A DNA stretch of 64,000 bases from the NCBI GenBank assembly GCA_965230535.1, contig OZ246009.1:1-64000 (forward strand), given 5' to 3'. The notes beneath the pieces were generated by a model, which was not told where the DNA came from, ran no database searches, and saw only the letters and a list, made by a program, of their open reading frames with translations. Origin of the DNA: JAUILH01 sp965230535. Its GTDB lineage: Bacteria; Bacteroidota; Bacteroidia; Flavobacteriales_D; JAUILH01. The position numbers and the translations under genes are program-made. How positions within the stretch are numbered: the stretch's first letter is position 1; each line of letters starts with the position of its first letter. This document shows, one piece after another, positions 17,571 through 25,817 of the stretch.

Positions 17571-18756
17571 TAACCTTAAGTTCTATTGTAAATTCAGAAT
17601 AATTTGAGCGCCTGTCTTCCTCATAATTCGAAATGACAGCTTCTTCAACCCAAGCATAAGTTTTGATGGTGTCTAACCAGTTGTTCACGATTTGAGCCTC
17701 ATGGCACCGCCCGGAGATCTCTATTTTGTTTCTGGAGAACTTGAGCTGCTTTTTGGATTTAAAATTGCCCGAAAGCCCATCGAAATTGAGGTTTGTTAAA
17801 AGAATTTCTGTGGGAGTTGAAGCCGCAATCACGTCTGCATAGTAAGCAAAGCTGCCCTGAAGATGCATTCCGCTTAGGTTTAAAAACTGCTGCTTCACGG
17901 CTATCTGGCTGGCCAGACTCTTGTTGTGTTCGATCTTGTCAATTTTGTCGTTTTGAGCCAATTGAGCAGCTTGAATATCCTGATTCAGTTCGTCAACAAC
18001 ATACATGTTCCCTAAAATGGCCACCAAAATGATGAGTAAACCGGCAATTTTAAGGGTGATGAACAACTGTTTGTCTTTTTGTTCACCATTGTTGATCTCA
18101 ATCTGTTCGTCCAAAGAACTTTGCTGATCGAGAATGCCGGTGAAGTAGTTGAGTGCGGCACTGTAGCAAGGGATGCTTTCTGGTGAAATCTGGTCATCTC
18201 CCAATTTCAAGTCCTGACTGGACTCTTCTATCAGAAAATCATCTATCTGGTCGTTTTTCTTGGAGAAAACGTAGTTGTGAACGTGCACATTGTCTTCTTC
18301 CTTTAGTAATGCCAGAGAGCCCAAAACGCCATCGCCAATGTAGGTGTCTACCACAATGTTTTTGCGTGGAATCGTATTCAAAACCTCATTGAGTCGGTCT
18401 TTTCTAATCGCACTGGCCAACAAACCCTGCCCCAGCTTTACGTATTGAATATCGAACACTTCCAGGTCGCTGTTAGACAAAAGTGCATTGAGCGCCAATT
18501 TTGGGGTCGGGTCAATGATGTTGTCCAGTTTACGCGTGACAATTTGAGAGCCTCTTAGGATTAAAACCACTGGATAATCTCTTTTGATGAGTTTCTTTAA
18601 AGGCTTGTCTAGCGGACCCGAATGAACGGGACTGGATGTGATCTTGTTGCCCTTTTTACTGACAATTTCAAGATGATAGGAGGCCTCCTCCGCTGAAGTG
18701 AAATTAACCTCCAGGGCGTACACATTTTTGACCGATATGCTCAGTCCTTTACTCAT
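17554..18756 (-). CDS. GspL-like protein (PilM-PilN fusion)
   Basis: The 400-aa product has an N-terminal actin-like PilM-type part (residues 1-220). A single membrane segment lies at about 231-253 (FITLKIAGLLIILVAILGN). A PilN-like periplasmic part follows, with a coiled coil and a ferredoxin-like end (IEISGRCHEAQIVNNWLDTI). In T2SS this fusion is GspL, which recruits the GspE ATPase to the membrane. The PilM part is short and I do not see a clear nucleotide-binding loop, also usual for GspL. It abuts the secretin stop with no gap. Confidence 0.75.
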   Translation of the reverse strand: MSKGLSISVKNVYALEVNFTSAEEASYHLEIVSKKGNKITSSPVHSGPLDKPLKKLIKRDYPVVLILRGSQIVTRKLDNIIDPTPKLALNALLSNSDLEVFDIQYVKLGQGLLASAIRKDRLNEVLNTIPRKNIVVDTYIGDGVLGSLALLKEEDNVHVHNYVFSKKNDQIDDFLIEESSQDLKLGDDQISPESIPCYSAALNYFTGILDQQSSLDEQIEINNGEQKDKQLFITLKIAGLLIILVAILGNMYVVDELNQDIQAAQLAQNDKIDKIEHNKSLASQIAVKQQFLNLSGMHLQGSFAYYADVIAASTPTEILLTNLNFDGLSGNFKSKKQLKFSRNKIEISGRCHEAQIVNNWLDTIKTYAWVEEAVISNYEEDRRSNYSEFTIELKVNGILE

Positions 18757-20688
18757 CTAGTAGCTCACTGTAGGTTTGATGAGTAGTGTCAGTTTCGATT
18801 TGGCTGTGTCCTTCGTACGCTTTCCAAAAATTCGCTTCAAGAGCGGAATTTTAGTCAAACCAGGTACGCCACTGCCACTGTCCGACATACTTTTTCTGTC
18901 GAGACCACCAAGCAGCAACATTTCGCCATTCTTAACTCTAATCTCACTGGTAAAAGTTCTGTTAACTGTACCAATTGGACCGGTATCTCCCACACGCTCT
19001 GTAAAATCTTTTTGATCTACGGTGATCTTCAAAGTCACATACTCATCGCTGGTAACAATAGGACGAATGCTTACCGTAAGGTTTGCGTTAAGCGGCTTAT
19101 AGGTTCCGGAATTTGTAAAAGCCGTTTGGCCATTCCCACCGTTGTTAATTGGTACAAGAGAGTTGTTTGCCTCAAAGTAATAGTCCGTTTCGCCAATGCT
19201 CAGTGAAGCTTCAACACCGTTTAGGGCAGAAATTGAAGGCGTGCTCTTAACTTTCAGAGTTCCGTTTCTTTCCATGGCACTGATGCTCATATAGATGTTT
19301 GGAGAAACAGCCCCAATGTTGATGATGCCCAAACCATTTAATCCATTGATCAGGTTATTAATGGTTTGAGTTGACAGGTCAAGGCTAATGCCCGACTGAT
19401 CGTTGATGATGGTTCCGTTGGTAGAGGTTACCGGGTTAGGGTCTGTCCCAATACCGGCTTGCACACCTGTTGCGAAAGAGTTGGATTTTTGAACATCCAG
19501 TATCATCACACTGATCAGAACATTTGGAACCACCTGATCTAATTCTTCTACCAATTCCTCAATGGCGTGTACCTTCATGGCCGGTCCGCTAACAATGAGC
19601 GAATTGGTTCCTACATACTCCATCACTTCAACGCCCTCTTTCATGTAGGCGGGGAGTAGCTCGGAAATTTTTTCAACCACACGGTTTTTAATTGGAATCA
19701 CTTTGTTGGCCTTCATGCCTTCGAAAGAACTCTCACCAAAAAGGTAAACCCCATCGTAGTTTTTAAACCCATAAGGCGTTCCTGTAAACAGGTACTCCAT
19801 CACCTCTTCGAAAGTTGCATTTTCAATAAACACCTGCGGGCTCCCCTTAATGTCGCTGGCCACAAAATAATTCTTGTTCAGCTCCTTCGCAACTTCAGAA
19901 ATAATGTCGATCAAAGGCACGTTTTTGGCACTTACCGAGATTCGGTCATTGGTTCTGGAAACGGATAAGTCACTGCTTTTACTGCCATTTGCAGAGGTGT
20001 AGTTCGTATTGTTTCTTCCTTTGTTCTTGTTGTTTTTAGGATTGGGAGCTACCACACTTTTTTCCAGAACATAGAAGTTGTTGTCCTTTCTCACCTTCAT
20101 GCCGTTGGCAAAAGCCAGCATTTCCAGAGAGTTTTCCAATGGTCTGTTTTGAATGTAAACGCTTACCGTCTGGCCCTTTACAGCCGGATCTAAAATGATG
20201 TTGGCAAAAGTTTTTCTTGTGATTTCTCTCACCACCAGGTCCAAAGAATCTTCCTTCAAATCCAGAGTAAGGAAGTTTGTTGAGTCTGCATAGTCAATCT
20301 TAAGATCTTTAGACACGTATTCTTCGGTCTCGATAATCGGTATAAATTTTCTGAATGAGAGAATGCTTTCTCCAACCTTTACCATGTCCAGAGAATACTC
20401 CTGGCACAAAAACATGAACACATCAGACACCGTGGCATTGGTAAAATTGTTCACGATGGAGCCTTCAATGTTATTGGCCACACTCACATTAAGTCCATGT
20501 GTATTGGCAATGGCTGTAATAAACGACTTTAGACTTGTACCGCTTACCCGAAGGTTAACCGGCTCATCTAGACCGGGGTACTCCACAGACATAGCAGTTA
20601 GCTCATTCCGAATGGTTTGAAATCTATCCTGCGATAGGGACAATACGCTTATAGCGCATAAGCATAAACTTAAGACCAGTTTTTTCAT
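18757..20688 (-). CDS. gspD: Secretin (GspD/PilQ family)
   Basis: The 643-aa product has a signal peptide (MKKLVLSLCLCAISVLSLSQ). I place the start at the ATG at 20688, because longer frames would add 24 residues that overlap gspE and lack a signal. N-terminal STN/N0-like and N1 modules (residues about 30-400; VEVMEYVGTNSLIVSG, VEELDQVVPNVLISVMILDV) precede the secretin domain. The domain ends with the signature VPGLTKIPLLKRIFGKRT. It forms the outer-membrane channel of a T2SS/T4P machine. It lies 7 nt after gspE. Confidence 0.93.
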   Translation of the reverse strand: MKKLVLSLCLCAISVLSLSQDRFQTIRNELTAMSVEYPGLDEPVNLRVSGTSLKSFITAIANTHGLNVSVANNIEGSIVNNFTNATVSDVFMFLCQEYSLDMVKVGESILSFRKFIPIIETEEYVSKDLKIDYADSTNFLTLDLKEDSLDLVVREITRKTFANIILDPAVKGQTVSVYIQNRPLENSLEMLAFANGMKVRKDNNFYVLEKSVVAPNPKNNKNKGRNNTNYTSANGSKSSDLSVSRTNDRISVSAKNVPLIDIISEVAKELNKNYFVASDIKGSPQVFIENATFEEVMEYLFTGTPYGFKNYDGVYLFGESSFEGMKANKVIPIKNRVVEKISELLPAYMKEGVEVMEYVGTNSLIVSGPAMKVHAIEELVEELDQVVPNVLISVMILDVQKSNSFATGVQAGIGTDPNPVTSTNGTIINDQSGISLDLSTQTINNLINGLNGLGIINIGAVSPNIYMSISAMERNGTLKVKSTPSISALNGVEASLSIGETDYYFEANNSLVPINNGGNGQTAFTNSGTYKPLNANLTVSIRPIVTSDEYVTLKITVDQKDFTERVGDTGPIGTVNRTFTSEIRVKNGEMLLLGGLDRKSMSDSGSGVPGLTKIPLLKRIFGKRTKDTAKSKLTLLIKPTVSY

Positions 20689-20695
20689 ATAAAAT

Positions 20696-22120
20696 TTAAA
20701 ATGTGAGGAGCAGGGGATATATCTCTTCGTAAGAAGTCCTACCTTCTTTGAGCAGTTCAACAGCGTTGTCCATCAATGAACTAATGCCCTTTTCCTTCAA
20801 CTTAACACGTGGGTTAAAACTACGACTTTTAATTGATTCTTTTAGTGCTTCATTAAGGCCAATTACCTCATAAACAGCTTTTCGTCCTTTGTAGCCCGTG
20901 TAATGGCAATTTTCGCACCCGTTAGCAGCATAAGTTTGCCCGATTTTTTTCGGATCAATGCCAAACTCTGCCAGTTTGTGATCTTCAATTGTGCTTGGTG
21001 TTTTGCAGTTGTCGCAAAGCAGTCTTACCAGTCTTTGAGCGATGGAAGTATTTAAGGTATCTGCAATCAAATAGTCGGGAATTCCCATGTCGGACAATCT
21101 TGAAATGGTACCCCAGGCTGAATTGGTGTGGATGGTGGAAAACACCAAATGTCCGGTTAGAGAAGCCCGGATTGCCATTTCGGCGGTTTGCCTATCTCTG
21201 ATCTCTCCTACCATGATGATGTCCGGATCTTGTCTCAAAAAGGTTTTTAAGGCCTCTGCAAACCCAAAGTCTATGTCTTCATTTACCTGAACCTGATTGA
21301 TGCCGTCCAGAACGTATTCAATTGGGTTCTCCACCGTCATGATATTGACGTTGTCGGTATTCAGTTTCTTTAATGTGGTGTACAGCGTGGTCGTTTTTCC
21401 TGAACCTGTTGGACCGGAAATGAGCACAATGCCATTTGACTTGGAAACACCTTGCTCGTAAGTCTTGAGTTGCTCTGGTCTGAACCCCAGTTCACTTAGT
21501 TCAACATTGGCGGCTTCACTTTCCAGTATCCTCATCACCACTTTTTCATGCTTGCCATGCACAGGAAGAATGGATGCACGAATGTCTATGTCTAATCCAA
21601 ACTCTCTCAGGTCTAGACGGCCGTCCTGGGGCCTTCTGATCTCCGCAAGGTTGGCACCAGCTTTCAGTTTAATTTGGTTGGTGATGTTTTTATAAGATCC
21701 CTGGTCAATAGTAAAACGGTGAATCAGTTTCCCATCGATTCTGTAGCGAACACGCGCCTTGCTTTGGTAATACTCTATGTGAATGTCGCTGCTTCCAAGT
21801 GCTTTTGCTTCCGAGATGACTTTTAAAATGATGTTGTCTGTACCACCGGAAACAGACGCCAAAGATTCAACATCAGAGTTGGTTTGACGGTAATACTTCC
21901 CCAGTGTTTTATTGAGGATGTTGGTGTCTATCTCTTCAAACAGAATGTCCTTTCCAAACAGAATGCTCAATTCATTTTTTAAGGCAGCATCATTAAATTG
22001 GTCTGTGTAAAAAGTAACTGAATTTCCCTGATTGTCTTTTGGTAAAATGCGGTATCTCCAGGCTTGCTTAGGACTAATGCTGTTAACCTTTCCTTCCTCT
22101 ATTTCAATAAAATCACTCAT
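20696..22120 (-). CDS. gspE: GspE/PilB secretion ATPase
   Basis: The 474-aa hexameric assembly ATPase has a Walker A (GPTGSGKTT, about residues 236-244), a Walker B region (DPDIIMVGEIRD, about 298-309) and a His box (GHLVFSTIHTN). A tetra-Cys zinc site has C369, C372, C402 and C405. The N-terminal domain is short (about 90 residues), so the extended N1 domain seen in some GspE/PilB is reduced or absent. It drives pseudopilin polymerisation. The start overlaps the peptidase stop by 4 nt (ATGA). No PilT-type retraction ATPase is encoded nearby. Confidence 0.95.
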   Translation of the reverse strand: MSDFIEIEEGKVNSISPKQAWRYRILPKDNQGNSVTFYTDQFNDAALKNELSILFGKDILFEEIDTNILNKTLGKYYRQTNSDVESLASVSGGTDNIILKVISEAKALGSSDIHIEYYQSKARVRYRIDGKLIHRFTIDQGSYKNITNQIKLKAGANLAEIRRPQDGRLDLREFGLDIDIRASILPVHGKHEKVVMRILESEAANVELSELGFRPEQLKTYEQGVSKSNGIVLISGPTGSGKTTTLYTTLKKLNTDNVNIMTVENPIEYVLDGINQVQVNEDIDFGFAEALKTFLRQDPDIIMVGEIRDRQTAEMAIRASLTGHLVFSTIHTNSAWGTISRLSDMGIPDYLIADTLNTSIAQRLVRLLCDNCKTPSTIEDHKLAEFGIDPKKIGQTYAANGCENCHYTGYKGRKAVYEVIGLNEALKESIKSRSFNPRVKLKEKGISSLMDNAVELLKEGRTSYEEIYPLLLTF

Positions 22121-22620
22121 AATTCAACACTCGGTTCATGCAGTGACAATTTAGTCCAAAATTCCGTAATAATCAATAGTGCACAGATCAGAGATAACAA
22201 TCCCGCAAAAGGAATTTTAAGATCATCCTGTTTTTTTACTTTGGCGTACAAAACGCCCAGCAGAATGCCACTTACGGCAGAGGCAATAAACACGATTCTG
22301 AAAAGAATTGGAGAGAACAATGGAATCAGGGCAAATAAGATCAAAATATCACCCATACCAACACTCTGAGAAACAGTGGAAAAATCGCCATACTTAATGG
22401 CTGCAAAGAGATAACCAATTAACAGCAGCAATGCGAGAAAAATGAAGTTGTATTTCAAGGCAAAAAAGGCGTAGTCAGATTCGTGCTCTAAAAACAAGGC
22501 CCAGGTTCCAAACAACAAAATGGCAAAAGGCAAAAAAGTGTAAAATAACTTGTCTTTAAAGTCCTGATAAGCCAGAAAAATGAAGCAAAGCGCAATAAGA
22601 ATTTTAAGCGTAATGAGCAC
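22117..22620 (-). CDS. Minimal prepilin peptidase (A24 family)
   Basis: About 167 aa if started at the GTG at 22620, which overlaps the gspG stop by one base (TAGTG). A longer frame from an ATG at 22668 would run into gspG and add a non-membrane tail. Six membrane segments are visible. The two catalytic aspartates of the GxGD aspartyl proteases are at AYQDFKDK and GMGDIL. The cytoplasmic Cys-rich methyltransferase half of classical GspO/PilD is absent. It would cut the leader peptides of the pseudopilins encoded next to it. Confidence 0.85.
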   Translation of the reverse strand: MLITLKILIALCFIFLAYQDFKDKLFYTFLPFAILLFGTWALFLEHESDYAFFALKYNFIFLALLLLIGYLFAAIKYGDFSTVSQSVGMGDILILFALIPLFSPILFRIVFIASAVSGILLGVLYAKVKKQDDLKIPFAGLLSLICALLIITEFWTKLSLHEPSVEL

Positions 22621-23048
22621 TAGTCCGGAGTCACATTGGTTAGCTTCCCATCCTGATTGATCTCCCACACATCATGTACACCATCACCATCAAAATCCTG
22701 CAGAGCAGTTGCCCTTGCTGTATACGTATTTCCGGAAGCGCTTACGATTTCTACACGGTAAACAGCTCCACCACCTTCATTGATGGTTTTTTCCGGAGTA
22801 AAATCAAGTTCTGCTATATTGGAAGTGTATTTCGAGAACTCATAGAAATATGTTTTCTGACTGATGTTCAGTGATCTCAGGGCAAGCTTGGCCTCCATAC
22901 TTTTGGCTTTGGTAACCACTTTTTGTTTGCTGGGAATGGCCATGGACAAGAGGATACCGATCAACAACATCACGGTGAGCATTTCAGTTAGCGTAAATCC
23001 CGCAACTTTATGCTTGCCAAATGCTTGTATCCACTTTTTTAGTCTCAT
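22620..23048 (-). CDS. gspG: GspG-like major pseudopilin
   Basis: The 142-aa product starts at the ATG at 23048 (MRLKKW), just after a strong promoter; longer frames have no support. The prepilin cleavage site is G/FTLTEML with Glu at position 5 of the mature protein. A hydrophobic helix follows (MLTVMLLIGILLSMAIP). The globular C-terminus has the acidic calcium-type loop DFDGDGVHDVWEINQDG, as in GspG. It is the first gene of the leftward operon. Confidence 0.9.
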   Translation of the reverse strand: MRLKKWIQAFGKHKVAGFTLTEMLTVMLLIGILLSMAIPSKQKVVTKAKSMEAKLALRSLNISQKTYFYEFSKYTSNIAELDFTPEKTINEGGGAVYRVEIVSASGNTYTARATALQDFDGDGVHDVWEINQDGKLTNVTPD

Positions 23049-23053
23049 AGAGT

Positions 23054-23084
23054 CAAAAATAAGGTGTTTCGATATATAAGTCAA
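23054..23084 (-). promoter_or_regulatory. Bacteroidota promoter for the leftward secretion operon
   Basis: On the minus strand TTG (23084-23082), a 20-nt spacer and TATTTTTG (23061-23054) match the -33 TTG / -7 TAnnTTTG consensus. The -7 box ends 5 nt before the gspG ATG, so the transcript would have almost no leader. Confidence 0.6.
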
Positions 23085-23101
23085 CATTTTGTCGATTTGT
23101 T

Positions 23102-23109
23102 GTAAATTT
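23102..23109 (+). promoter_or_regulatory. Possible -7 element for the rightward secretion operon
   Basis: TAAATTTG matches TAnnTTTG and lies 6 nt before the ATG at 23116. No TTG occurs at the usual distance, so this is weaker than the leftward promoter. Confidence 0.3.
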
Positions 23110-23115
23110 GATGGT

Positions 23116-23769
23116 ATGAGAGCGCTTCTGTATATTCTCGTTTTGATGACAATGAATAGTTTCGCGGGTAAACCGGAAACTTATGTCATTCCCATTTCCG
23201 GAGATGGCTATTCTGCCACTGTTGAAGCGTATCAATCTGAGGTTAACATAAAAGTGGATAATGAGCTCACCTACTATTGGGTAAAATCCAAAACCATTCA
23301 CTCATCTGTTGGTGGTTATTCTGGTTTGTTGTTGCATGGCCAGTTTAAAAGCAGCTATTCAGATGGTCAGATAAAGGAGCAGGGGCAGTACAGAAACGGA
23401 CTGAAGCATGGTGTCTGGAAACAGTGGTATACCAATGGAGAGTTGAAGGAAGTGCTGACTTATCGTTCAGGAAAGCTCAACGGAAAAGCACTTAAATATG
23501 ATCCGGAAGGACGTTTGCTTCTGAGTGGGAAATACAAGAAAGGAAAGCGCCATGGAGAGTACCTGATTTACGAGGAGGGAAAGATTTCCAGCAAGAAGAC
23601 TTATAAGAAAGGAGTTGAAGAGGATCAGGCAGCTGAAAAACCGGAAAAAATAAAAAAGACAAAGGAGCCAAAGCCTAAAAAGGAGAAGAAAGTACGCCCG
23701 AAGAAAGACAAGGGCACCGACAAGAAAACCAAAAACAAAGAAGCTTCTTCTGAAGAGAAAAAAAGCTGA
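23116..23769 (+). CDS. MORN-repeat protein heading the pseudopilin operon
   Basis: The 217-aa product starts at the ATG at 23116, where a signal peptide begins (MRALLYILVLMTMNSFAG). It has MORN/YwqK-type repeats (YSDGQIKEQGQYRNGLKHGV, WYTNGELKEVLTYRSGKLNG, GRLLLSGKYKKGKRHGEYL). A very Lys-rich tail (about residues 170-217) follows. Its TGA overlaps the next ATG (TGATG). MORN-type repeats of this kind are common in Bacteroidota exported proteins. A role in the secretion machine is suggested only by operon position. Confidence 0.75.
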   Translation: MRALLYILVLMTMNSFAGKPETYVIPISGDGYSATVEAYQSEVNIKVDNELTYYWVKSKTIHSSVGGYSGLLLHGQFKSSYSDGQIKEQGQYRNGLKHGVWKQWYTNGELKEVLTYRSGKLNGKALKYDPEGRLLLSGKYKKGKRHGEYLIYEEGKISSKKTYKKGVEEDQAAEKPEKIKKTKEPKPKKEKKVRPKKDKGTDKKTKNKEASSEEKKS

Positions 23770-25025
23770 TGAAATGGTTTTCCCATAAATCGAAAGGCGC
23801 AGCACTCATCTACGCTGTATTCATATTATTTATCAGTGTTATTATTGGAACGGGTCTGACTTTGCTCTACGGATTCGAAAAAAAACAGGAAAAATCCATT
23901 GATTTTCAGGACCGGGTGAGAAGGAATGTAGACTCAGGTTTAAACTTGCTCTTAAGTTCTGATTTAGAAGATTATCCCGAATGGACCATTCTTGATTTGT
24001 TTGAGGATGAAAGGGACAGTGTTGAGTTAAAAATTATTCCATGGGGCGTTTATGAAGTTGGCTTGTGCAAATCATGGTACAGAAACAAAAAGGCACAAAA
24101 ATCGATACTCATAGGTGGCGAGAAACAGGTAGATTATTCACTGTATCTGGCAGAGATGAATCAGGCCTTGTCGCTTGGAGGGAACACAAAACTTTCGGGC
24201 ATCTGTTACATTCCAAAAAAAGGCCTCAAACGAGGGAATATCGAAAACCAACCATATGTCGGGTCAAATTTGTTGTACGGAACCAGAAGAGAAAGCGACC
24301 GTTCTTTGCCAAAAATGGATCTGAGGCGATTCGAGGAATTCTTTTTCATCTCTGAATCGGATGAAGATTCGCTCGTGTATTACGATAATATGATTTCGGA
24401 GACGATTGACAGGTCCTTTTTTGAGCCTACTGTGGTCGTAGAATCTTCTTACAACATGACAATTTATGAGAGCACATTAAATGGCAATGTCAAAATTCTA
24501 TGTAATGGTGATTTGAGTATTGGCGGTGATTCTAAGCTCGACAATGTCATCATCTACTGCGACAAATTATTCATAGAAGAAGGTTTTGAAGGCAGCATCC
24601 AGGTCTTTGCCCGCGATTCCGTTTTCATTGAAGATGATGTTCACTTAACATACCCCAGCGCCATCTACGCCAAACAGTTAGGGGAGGACAAATCCGCATT
24701 TGTGCAGGTCGGGGAACGTTGTTCTGTTTCGGGTGAAATCATTGCTTATGAAAAACAATTGAAACGAGATAACTGGCCTTTGATCGCTTTTGGAGAGGAG
24801 TCGGTTTTTCAGGGGACGATATATTGCAATGGCTACATAGAACTTAAAAACAGTTTGGTGGCAGGCAGTGTTTCGGCACTCAAAAGCATTTATCATGGTC
24901 AGTCGGGAATCTACGAAAACACCTTTGTAAATGCGCAAATAGATCAGACACTAATAGACGAATCCTTTTTGGGAGGCATCTGGCACAGTTCGTCAAATAA
25001 AATGAGCATATGCGACTTAAACTAG
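23769..25025 (+). CDS. GspK-like minor pseudopilin with beta-helix body
   Basis: The 418-aa product has a short basic leader and a prepilin-like site (KG/AALIYAVFILF). A hydrophobic helix follows, with no Glu at position 5, as in GspK. The following helical part (DRVRRNVDSGLNLLLSS) resembles GspK/PilX proteins. The C-terminal two thirds (residues about 215-410) are made of short beta strands (NVKILCNGDLSIGG, NVIIYCDKLFIEEGFEGSIQ, SGEIIAYEKQ, FQGTIYCNGYIELKN), typical of a right-handed beta-helix like bactofilin. That body is not found in classical GspK. The name is by position and topology. Confidence 0.6.
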   Translation: MKWFSHKSKGAALIYAVFILFISVIIGTGLTLLYGFEKKQEKSIDFQDRVRRNVDSGLNLLLSSDLEDYPEWTILDLFEDERDSVELKIIPWGVYEVGLCKSWYRNKKAQKSILIGGEKQVDYSLYLAEMNQALSLGGNTKLSGICYIPKKGLKRGNIENQPYVGSNLLYGTRRESDRSLPKMDLRRFEEFFFISESDEDSLVYYDNMISETIDRSFFEPTVVVESSYNMTIYESTLNGNVKILCNGDLSIGGDSKLDNVIIYCDKLFIEEGFEGSIQVFARDSVFIEDDVHLTYPSAIYAKQLGEDKSAFVQVGERCSVSGEIIAYEKQLKRDNWPLIAFGEESVFQGTIYCNGYIELKNSLVAGSVSALKSIYHGQSGIYENTFVNAQIDQTLIDESFLGGIWHSSSNKMSICDLN

Positions 25026-25360
25026 GACATAAATCCAAAGGCTCCATGCTTCTGGAGGCGGCTATTGCCATGACGATTATTGCGATTTGTCTGGCAATTT
25101 CCTTTGCGCATACGTCCAGTTTGTTGAGGTCGGATAAAACGGCCATTAAACTCAAAGCTAAAATGGCTTTTGATGATGTCATCGATTCTCCCAACCTGAA
25201 AGAAGAGGCCTTTTCCTATGAAGGATTCCAGGTCATAAAGTCTGTAAGTGCTTATAAAGGCAACGATAATTTAGTGTTGATTACGCTAACCGCAGTCGAT
25301 GAGGACGACAAGGTTTTTTTAGAATCTAAACATTTAAAAAAACTGTCTGTTTATGAGTAA
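25010..25360 (+). CDS. GspI/PilV-like minor pseudopilin
   Basis: The 116-aa product has the cleavage site KG/SMLLEAAIAM with Glu at position 5 and a hydrophobic helix (LLEAAIAMTIIAICLAISFA). The small globular part (VFLESKHLKKL) is short. It overlaps the upstream gene by 16 bp and the downstream gene by 8 bp. Order (K-like, I-like, J-like) and size support a minor pseudopilin of the GspI class, but the class is inferred. Confidence 0.75.
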   Translation: MRLKLGHKSKGSMLLEAAIAMTIIAICLAISFAHTSSLLRSDKTAIKLKAKMAFDDVIDSPNLKEEAFSYEGFQVIKSVSAYKGNDNLVLITLTAVDEDDKVFLESKHLKKLSVYE

Positions 25361-25817
25361 GGTAAAAGGCTATACATTGGTAGACGTTCTGTTTGGAATG
25401 ATGTTCATTGGAGTAGTGGTAGCATTGTCCATGACGGCCTATTCCCTGATCTTGAAAAACACCTTCTCCCTGAATAAAACGAAACAAAAAGTGTCCAGAG
25501 AGATGAGGCTTCATAGTACGCTTAACCAGGATTTATGGCGGGCCGACAGCATTCGGACTAACCCTGAAGGCTTCATGATTTATGTGGACACCAACGAGAT
25601 TTCTTACACCGTTTCAGATGAACACTTCATCAGACAACAGCAGACGGTATTGGATACTTTTTTGCGGAAAACCGAATTCTTCGATTACGAAGAAGGGAAA
25701 TTGGATATTTCATATACCTTGTTTGGAGAAGCGTATTCAAATAGCTACTTTAACTCAAAATCGGTTAAAGACAATGTAAACCAGCAAACCCAGAAGCTTG
25801 TCGATAGATATCAGTAA
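25353..25817 (+). CDS. GspJ-like minor pseudopilin with Asp5
   Basis: The 154-aa product has the cleavage site KG/YTLVDVLFGM, with Asp instead of the usual Glu at position 5. A membrane helix (MMFIGVVVALSMTAYSLIL) and a beta-rich head (DTNEISYTVSDEHFIRQ) follow. It overlaps the I-like gene (8 bp) and gspF (20 bp). Position and length fit GspJ. The acidic residue is conservative and may still serve subunit alignment. Confidence 0.75.
   Translation: MSKVKGYTLVDVLFGMMFIGVVVALSMTAYSLILKNTFSLNKTKQKVSREMRLHSTLNQDLWRADSIRTNPEGFMIYVDTNEISYTVSDEHFIRQQQTVLDTFLRKTEFFDYEEGKLDISYTLFGEAYSNSYFNSKSVKDNVNQQTQKLVDRYQ

Noticed and set aside
20689..20760. Longer start for the secretin
   Set aside because: It overlaps gspE and puts 24 non-hydrophobic residues before a good signal peptide.
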